From Temnopleurus reevesii (Eukaryota; Echinodermata; Echinoidea; Temnopleuroida; Temnopleuridae), in assembly GCA_036244855.1 (NCBI GenBank), contig BQKZ01008984.1:1-10394 (forward strand): DNA of 10,394 nucleotides, written 5' to 3'. Under the pieces are notes generated by a model that worked only from the letters and a program-made list of their open reading frames with translations, searched no databases and was not told the origin of the DNA. Positions 8,601-10,394 of this stretch are shown here, in pieces (position 1 is the stretch's first letter; every line of letters begins with the position of its first letter). The position numbers and the translations under genes are program-made.

Positions 8601-8909
8601 AATTGCTCTTTCTTAACACTTCCTTATTTGATATCAAGCTTTCTACATTCCCCAAAGTTTAAATGAAATGTAAAAGACTAACTTCTGAGTCTCTATCTTG
8701 CTCATCTGTGGACTTCTGCTGGTTCCTGACCCATTCTTCAGTGAGTGCGCACTATCTCTTCTACCTTGCATTCTGTACTTTGGCTTGGTATACTGCTCTG
8801 CTGGTCTCATCTTATTGGGTGGACTGGGCACCCTGTGCTGCATGACGGGGTCGATGATGGGGGAGTGCCCCCTCGTGTTGTGGATGGCTGGCAGAGGGGC
8901 CGCCATCAT
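2373..8909 (-). CDS. TTC29: TTC29, tetratricopeptide repeat protein 29 (8 coding exons, 489 aa)
   Basis: The coding sequence joins 8909-8683, 7860-7637, 6768-6583, 6116-5865, 5098-5013, 4493-4402, 3700-3577 and 2651-2373 on the minus strand. Every intron is GT-AG, all phases agree, and the total of 1,470 nt gives 489 aa plus TAG. Residues 1-75 are basic, proline- and serine-rich. From about residue 69 the protein aligns with human TTC29: SKxExxxYRN, then the GFHRSFSEIFAL block, the KEAEAH TPR at about 197, TPR-like helix pairs at about 303-336, 344-377 and 384-417, and the C-terminal QYGIASAHK and LMNWKDVR blocks. In the known family TTC29 is an axonemal or IFT-associated protein of motile cilia and sperm flagella; in mammals it is linked to ZMYND12 and DNAH1, and its loss causes flagellar defects and male infertility. 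A flagellar role here is inferred from orthology. The first of two adjacent ATGs is taken as the start because an in-frame TAA lies four codons upstream; the second ATG has the better context (A at -3, G at +4). The extreme N terminus and the C terminus after about residue 466 do not resemble the human protein. Confidence 0.93.
2696..2824. mobile_element. 129-bp MITE with GGRGCCYGTAACATAAA termini
   Basis: The left terminus GGAGCCTGTAACATAAA (2696-2712) and the right terminus, whose complement begins GGGGCCCGTAACATAAA (from 2824), continue as inverted repeats through AGATaCAATTAA to about 29-30 bp, with two substitutions and a 1-nt indel. The interior is AT-rich with further small palindromes (CTTACAATTAA...CGTAAG). 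Similar GGGGCC...CATAAA inverted-repeat elements are, from memory, abundant in echinoderm and other marine invertebrate genomes. There is no coding capacity. The flanks do not show an unambiguous target duplication. Confidence 0.75.
2972..3085. repeat. 114-nt near-perfect foldback (50-bp arms)
   Basis: Arms 2972-3021 and 3036-3085 pair at 44 of 50 positions, with a 14-nt loop and no indels. Fully paired stretches include CACATAGAAGCCC and AGCACGACTCTTT. The transcribed RNA would form a long stem-loop of the size of a pre-miRNA or hairpin-siRNA precursor. It could equally be a foldback MITE; no target duplication is clear. Confidence 0.75.
3243..3296 (-). pseudogene. Decayed duplicate of exon 7 donor end, copy B
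   Basis: An ungapped comparison with 3570-3623 gives 39 matches in 54 bases. Read on the gene strand it would give LSKVSSQLGAIPKSL against LSQACSCLGAIYNSL of exon 7. The donor is broken: the GT of exon 7 is AT here (3249-3248). The sequence on its intron side (TGACTAGGCACAA, 3226-3238) closely matches the one beside copy C (TGACTAGTCACAA, 3308-3320), giving an 82-bp spacing between B and C. Confidence 0.6.
3325..3365 (-). pseudogene. Decayed duplicate of exon 7 donor end, copy C
   Basis: The plus strand reads TAGATACTACCCAAACAGCT where exon 7 has TAGATAGCACCCAGACAGCT; the 25-nt block matches at 20 positions. ATCTCAC matches the donor-spanning ATCTTAC of exon 7 at the same offset, with one base lost in between. 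On the gene strand it would read SCLGSIY where exon 7 has SCLGAIY, and then falls out of frame. The GT donor is preserved (gtgaga, GT at 3331-3330). No acceptor and no upstream half of the exon are present, so it is not a functional exon. Confidence 0.6.
3397..3425. repeat. Short perfect hairpin, 10-bp arms
   Basis: AAACTCTGGC (3397-3406) and GCCAGAGTTT (3416-3425) are perfect inverted arms around a 9-nt loop. The adjoining GGGGCCTGTCGTAAAA (3365-3380) resembles the terminus of the MITE at 2696, so this may be the inside of a damaged MITE fragment inserted between exon 7 and its decayed copies. Confidence 0.5.
3577..3700 (-). CDS. TTC29: TTC29 coding exon 7 (124 nt)
   Basis: The acceptor is attttgtgttatag and the donor is gtaaga. 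It encodes residues 357-397 after completing Arg356. QGKRDEAVTYLEMFVEIAEK corresponds to human QGEMTEAIKYLKKFVKIARN, and SCLGAIYNSL starts the last TPR. Its 3' end and donor, together with adjoining intron sequence, exist again as decayed copies about 250 and 330 bp further downstream in the transcript (entries at 3325-3365 and 3243-3296). Confidence 0.93.
3701..4401 (-). other. TTC29 intron 6
   Basis: Phase 2 intron with donor gtaggt and acceptor gtgttatag. Mostly featureless. The plus-strand stretch near 4080-4142 (TTGTATTTATG..., then GAATGAAAATAAAAAATGAA) has the look of a worn LINE or SINE 3' tail, but no coding remnant supports that. Confidence 0.7.
4402..4493 (-). CDS. TTC29: TTC29 coding exon 6 (92 nt)
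   Basis: This exon was found by reading splice sites: the acceptor is ttcaattttctctgcag and the donor is gtaggt. The frame is open for 30 codons plus two bases, in exactly the phase needed by exons 5 and 7. It encodes residues 326-355: YLQGYMDICKRYSD completes the previous TPR and MGKACEAIAKSYE starts the next. The human counterpart reads LSLGRGYEAIAKVL at this point. Confidence 0.92.
4494..5012 (-). other. TTC29 intron 5
   Basis: Phase 0 intron with donor gtgagt and acceptor tttctctgcag. No repeat or hidden exon was recognised. Confidence 0.75.
5013..5098 (-). CDS. TTC29: TTC29 coding exon 5 (short, 86 nt)
   Basis: The acceptor is ttgtgtttctag and the donor is gtgagt. It encodes residues 298-325 and ends in phase 0. 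The peptide GEASYRLGQAYERSGDSETAL is a canonical TPR helix A and turn and matches human AEASYYLGLAHLAAEEYETAL. The sequence directly upstream of the acceptor is the ATT/ATTG-rich tail of a SINE, so the pyrimidine tract of this exon seems to be of retroelement origin (see the SINE entry). Confidence 0.92.
5102..5159. repeat. AAT/AAC microsatellite (SINE tail)
   Basis: An imperfect trinucleotide and hexanucleotide run (AATAAC, AATAAT, AGTAAT, GATAAT). It is the 3' tail of the SINE and at the same time the region just upstream of the exon 5 splice acceptor on the transcribed strand, where it reads as T-rich sequence. Confidence 0.8.
5102..5432 (-). mobile_element. tRNA-derived SINE with (ATT/ATTG)n tail
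   Basis: Read on the minus strand, the head has pol III promoter boxes: an A-box-like TGGTGTAGTCG (5424-5414) and a B box GTTCAAAACC (5379-5370) that fits GWTCRANNCC exactly, 34 nt apart, as in a tRNA. An unrelated body follows, then GGCGCTATACAAGTGCATA and a tail of ATT, ATC, ATTG and TTG repeats (about 5160-5102). Tail and box order show that it lies in the same direction as TTC29. No clear target duplication was found. The tail stops only a few bases short of the exon 5 acceptor. Confidence 0.75.
5865..6116 (-). CDS. TTC29: TTC29 coding exon 4
   Basis: The acceptor is gtttgcttgcag and the donor is gtaaac. The exon has 252 nt and encodes residues 214-296, with split codons Arg213 and Gly297. 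It completes the first TPR (EFSKAANHFENFYTLT) and carries the next helical pair, LHSEACEHLRRLYTA, then HKEAISYLMKAFGMAKES. Human TTC29 has the equivalent LLACESLLRTYRLLSD and YKQAIKILIKASEIAKEG. The exon has normal coding character and no stops. Confidence 0.93.
6117..6582 (-). other. TTC29 intron 3
   Basis: Phase 1 intron with donor gtgagt and acceptor gtttgcttgcag. AT-rich; no repeat or hidden exon was seen. Confidence 0.75.
6583..6768 (-). CDS. TTC29: TTC29 coding exon 3
   Basis: The acceptor is ctccttttgcag and the donor is gtgagt. The exon has 186 nt and encodes residues 152-212, with split codons at both ends (Asp151 and Arg213). It includes LAKYFLDENDLWLADHFFQS, matching the human LACYFNNSEDKWVRNHFYER, and the first clear TPR helix A with KEAEAHCNIGLGFE, matching KEAEAHMHMGLLYE. 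The frame on the opposite strand is open here but has no recognisable product; I treat it as an antisense shadow. Confidence 0.94.
6769..7636 (-). other. TTC29 intron 2
   Basis: Phase 1 intron with donor gtataagt and acceptor ctccttttgcag. The inverted-repeat element at 7277-7450 is its only clear internal structure; the remainder is unremarkable AT-rich sequence. Confidence 0.8.
7277..7450. mobile_element. 174-bp MITE-like element with GGGGTGTTGCTCA termini
   Basis: Perfect 13-bp terminal inverted repeats, GGGGTGTTGCTCA at 7277-7289 and its complement at 7438-7450, enclose a segment far richer in CpG and GCGC than the surrounding intron (for example GCGCGTCATG and CGTGCGCGAATG). The flanks ttaag (7272-7276) and ataag (7451-7455) could be a 5-bp target duplication with one mismatch. 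Inside, the 11-mer TTGCAGTTGAT occurs three times in the same orientation (7311, and in tandem at 7414 and 7425). There is no coding capacity. It looks like a non-autonomous DNA transposon; the superfamily is not assignable from the sequence alone. Confidence 0.72.
7637..7860 (-). CDS. TTC29: TTC29 coding exon 2
   Basis: The acceptor is ctccgtccaacag and the donor is gtataagt. The exon has 224 nt, encodes residues 77-150 and ends with one base of codon 151. It holds the family-specific N-terminal helical block: LCLEVLQEGFHRSFSEIFAL corresponds to the human segment around ICVDMLRDGYHKSFTELFAL. The following charged stretch (KLRQMKKHLTEAELALRQ) looks helical. No frame damage is seen. Confidence 0.92.
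7861..8682 (-). other. TTC29 intron 1
   Basis: Phase 2 intron with donor gttagt and a pyrimidine-rich acceptor ending ccaacag. It contains one copy of the dispersed repeat (7965-8050), a pyrimidine-rich stretch around 8220-8340 and a short CATA run near 8140. An open frame on the plus strand (8346-8666) has no recognisable product and is not called. Confidence 0.75.
7965..8050 (+). repeat. Dispersed repeat, copy 2 (intron 1)
   Basis: The core CTATAAAAG...GATATGG..CAGTGATCCCA at 7981-8020 matches 2289-2329 with one 1-nt indel and scattered substitutions. Weaker similarity on both sides (CCTGtTAT before it, TTAcACTGATA after it) extends the pair to about 85-100 bp. The family is not recognised. 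No terminal inverted repeats or target duplications are clear. Confidence 0.6.
8683..8909 (-). CDS. TTC29: TTC29 coding exon 1 (start codon exon)
   Basis: This exon encodes residues 1-75 plus two bases of codon 76. It opens with a double ATG; an in-frame TAA at 8924-8922 closes the frame upstream. The donor is gttagt at 8682. Exon 2 completes the split codon AA|A (Lys), giving SKIETQ-K-YRNTFF, which lines up without gaps with SKEEVAAYRNSY of human TTC29. The rest is low-complexity, basic and proline-rich (for example PLPAIHNTRG and RVPSPPNKMRP), with no domain I recognise, and is probably a disordered N-terminal tail. A separate 5' untranslated exon further upstream is likely, because the promoter-like sequence is about 1 kb away; a weak AG at 8932-8931 could be its acceptor. 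Confidence 0.82.
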
Positions 8910-9884
8910 GCTGATCGCGTTTTACTTTGGCTAAGCTGGTTATCAATCTGTTATCAAGAGGAAATGAAATATATAGTCAAATAACAAAAAATGAAAATAA
9001 TTGGTCTTCATACTTTAAAAATATCACAAACTAAAATTGTCACTCACAATGCAGGAGACAGATAACATTAACACTACAGTCACATCAAAATCATCATCTC
9101 GGATTTCAAATTTCATGTGTCCGTTTACCGTTGTTCATATCACTGGGAGCATGCAGGGATATCTTCTGGTACACAACCAGTACACGCAGTGTTAACACGG
9201 TGCGAAATCACTTCCATACTTCCATAAAATTACCTATCATGCTCTATCATGCATGTACTATTGGTATACAATGTACTGGTAAATCCAATTACCGGACACT
9301 TCACAATCATTGATTTTGTCAACATATTTCAGCTCTTTACATTTTTGAAAATAAACTGAAATGTTTTTAGATCTAGTCATCATTTAACACACTCCTATTT
9401 GCCATAATCACTGCGCTTCAGCATGCACACATTTTTCTGTTGATCATTGATGCGCGATTTCAATATGCGACCAGTATATTATTACCTTCTTCTTTATGAT
9501 TGTTTTTTATTGCAACTTGAATTAGATCACAACCATTGACAACTTCACAAAGAAGAATGTCTACAGACTACACTGTATATGCCTATGGCCAGGGCAGGGA
9601 ATCTTGGCGTCGCTTTTTTCACACTCTTGACACTTGTCTCATTTGAATCTGAGTCCAGGGCAAGTGCCTTGGCCTGGGCCAAGCCAAGGCTTTTCTTTTC
9701 ATCTTGTTGAGCCTTGGCTTGAGCCTGAGGATTGCCAACCAAATCAATTCAATAATAATCAACAAATAAGTGCAACAGTTAACGGCTAAATTAACTCAGA
9801 CATAACAAGAATCAACATCAACAGCACCACGATTTCATGAGCCATCCAGCTCAGCCAAGGCAAACACACAAGGCCAAGCGACAG
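8910..9884. other. 5' flank or 5' UTR intron of TTC29, no supported gene
   Basis: Open frames here are short and unconvincing. A stretch at about 9600-9730 is rich in CCAAGGC/GCCTTGG motifs and has one 7-bp-arm palindrome (CTTGGCC, TG, GGCCAAG, about 9669-9684). On the minus strand it could read as an Ala/Gln/Lys-rich peptide, but that frame has no ATG at its head and a stop just upstream. If the transcript starts near 9.9-10.0 kb, this interval would be mostly the first intron. Confidence 0.4.
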
Positions 9885-10045
9885 CATACAGATCGCGCTG
9901 GTCGTGTAGCGATCACACGCCGATCTCCCAGCCGTGCCCACTGGCTGGGCAAGCGCCCCGACTGCCGCTGGAGGAGTTCCGTGAATTCGTAGTCACGTCA
10001 TCAGTTTTGTCAAGTTACGGTCCGATTATTGTAGCCAATTGGTTA
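9885..10045. promoter_or_regulatory. CpG-rich promoter-like segment of TTC29
   Basis: This is the longest GC- and CpG-rich stretch in an otherwise AT-rich window, with roughly fifteen CpG dinucleotides in about 150 bp. It contains a CRE-like TCACGTCA (9993-10000; TGACGTGA on the gene strand) and a palindromic CCAAT motif, AGCCAATTGG (10034-10042 region). There is no TATA box in it. Together with the nearby X-box this is the most plausible transcription start region for TTC29, which would imply a non-coding first exon. The transcription start itself cannot be read from the sequence. Confidence 0.4.
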
Positions 10046-10188
10046 TATTCACCTTTTGGAGAGATTTCCATCCTACATAATGATTACTTCTGAAAATCAC
10101 CTGATATTTTCAACACTATAAATTACCAAATAACCAGTAAAATGAAGCAAAATAAACTTTAATCGCAACTGCGATTACAGGCGTTTCT

Positions 10189-10202
10189 GTTGTTATGGGA
10201 AC
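10189..10202. promoter_or_regulatory. Palindromic X-box (RFX binding site) upstream of TTC29
   Basis: The sequence GTTGTTATGGGAAC fits the X-box consensus RYYNYYATRRNRAC at all 14 positions. It also fits the stricter palindromic form GTTNYYATRRNAAC, which has a chance expectation of about 0.01 in a sequence of this length with even base composition. RFX factors bind this motif in promoters of ciliary genes across animals. It lies about 1.3 kb upstream of the ATG and 150-300 bp outside the CpG-rich stretch that is the likeliest promoter. A 7-bp perfect inverted repeat (AATCGCA, AC, TGCGATT) sits just beside it at 10161-10176. Confidence 0.6.
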
Positions 10203-10394
10203 TTTTTCAGGCTCGTTCAGTCAAATTATTTAAACTTCATTATAAAAAAATATATATTTCAAAGAAAAAGAATTATAATTAATCATAAAAATAATATAAA
10301 TTTTATATAAAGTTATCTTTTATGCATTTATTTATTTTTTTAATTTGCTATCAATATTTACTGTGCGTTTAATGTTTTAGGGGCATAATCATAG
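10203..10394. other. AT-rich distal flank, nothing recognised
   Basis: Very AT-rich sequence with homopolymer runs of A and T and no open frame or repeat structure I can support. Confidence 0.5.

Noticed and set aside
8346..8666. Plus-strand open frame of 106 codons in intron 1
   Set aside because: It starts at TTG, the peptide is unrecognised, and there is no splice or repeat-family support.
8663..8984. Three overlapping plus-strand open frames
   Set aside because: They lie over TTC29 exon 1 on the opposite strand and share no motif with any family I know.
9117..9299. Possible short element bounded by GTGTCCG and CGGACAC
   Set aside because: Only seven bases match perfectly and the flanks do not give a target duplication; too likely by chance.
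9664..9684. Possible NFI site (TTGGC...GCCAA)
   Set aside because: The half-sites are four bases apart instead of five, and the region is repetitive for this motif.
9545..9742. Minus-strand Ala/Gln/Lys-rich open frame upstream of TTC29
   Set aside because: It has no ATG at its head (TTG only), an in-frame stop lies just upstream, and the composition follows from the repeated CCAAGGC motifs. It could be part of a non-coding first intron.

Overview
The window is animal nuclear DNA. It is AT-rich, dominated by introns and non-coding sequence, and holds one split gene on the minus strand surrounded and interrupted by transposable-element remnants. The intron sizes (about 0.5 to 0.9 kb), the base composition and the repeat types (short GGGGCC/GGGGTG terminal-inverted-repeat elements, a tRNA-derived SINE with an ATT tail, and a LINE ending in YGGRAFSAAAPSLWNGLP) suggest a marine invertebrate deuterostome. 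A sea urchin or other echinoderm is my best guess. That assignment is an inference from style and was not checked against any database.

The gene is an orthologue of TTC29, a tetratricopeptide-repeat protein of the sperm flagellum and motile cilium. Eight coding exons join with consistent phase and GT-AG borders from the ATG at 8909 down to the TAG at 2373. They total 1,470 nt and encode 489 aa, close to the human protein (about 475 aa). Exons 2 to 8 align collinearly with human TTC29 as I remember it.

Layout in gene order (high to low coordinates). 10394-8910: 5' flank, with a perfect palindromic RFX X-box (10189-10202) and a CpG-rich, promoter-like stretch with CCAAT and CRE-like motifs (about 9885-10045). 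8909-2373: the gene. Intron 1 holds a dispersed repeat copy. Intron 2 holds a 174-bp inverted-repeat element. Intron 4 holds a SINE whose tail runs into the exon 5 acceptor. Intron 7 holds a 129-bp MITE, a 114-nt near-perfect hairpin and decayed tandem copies of the exon 7 donor end. 2372-1: 3' flank, with a second copy of the dispersed repeat beginning just after the stop codon, then the 3' end of a LINE. A roughly 1.1-kb non-autonomous DNA element (546-1650) is nested inside the ATT tail of that LINE. A possible orphan terminal exon lies at 68-109.

No prokaryotic features, tRNA or rRNA genes, CRISPR arrays or second protein-coding gene can be supported. The most interesting points are the X-box that ties this ciliary gene to RFX control, the decayed exon 7 duplications, the SINE tail acting as a splice acceptor tract, and the nested transposon in a LINE tail.
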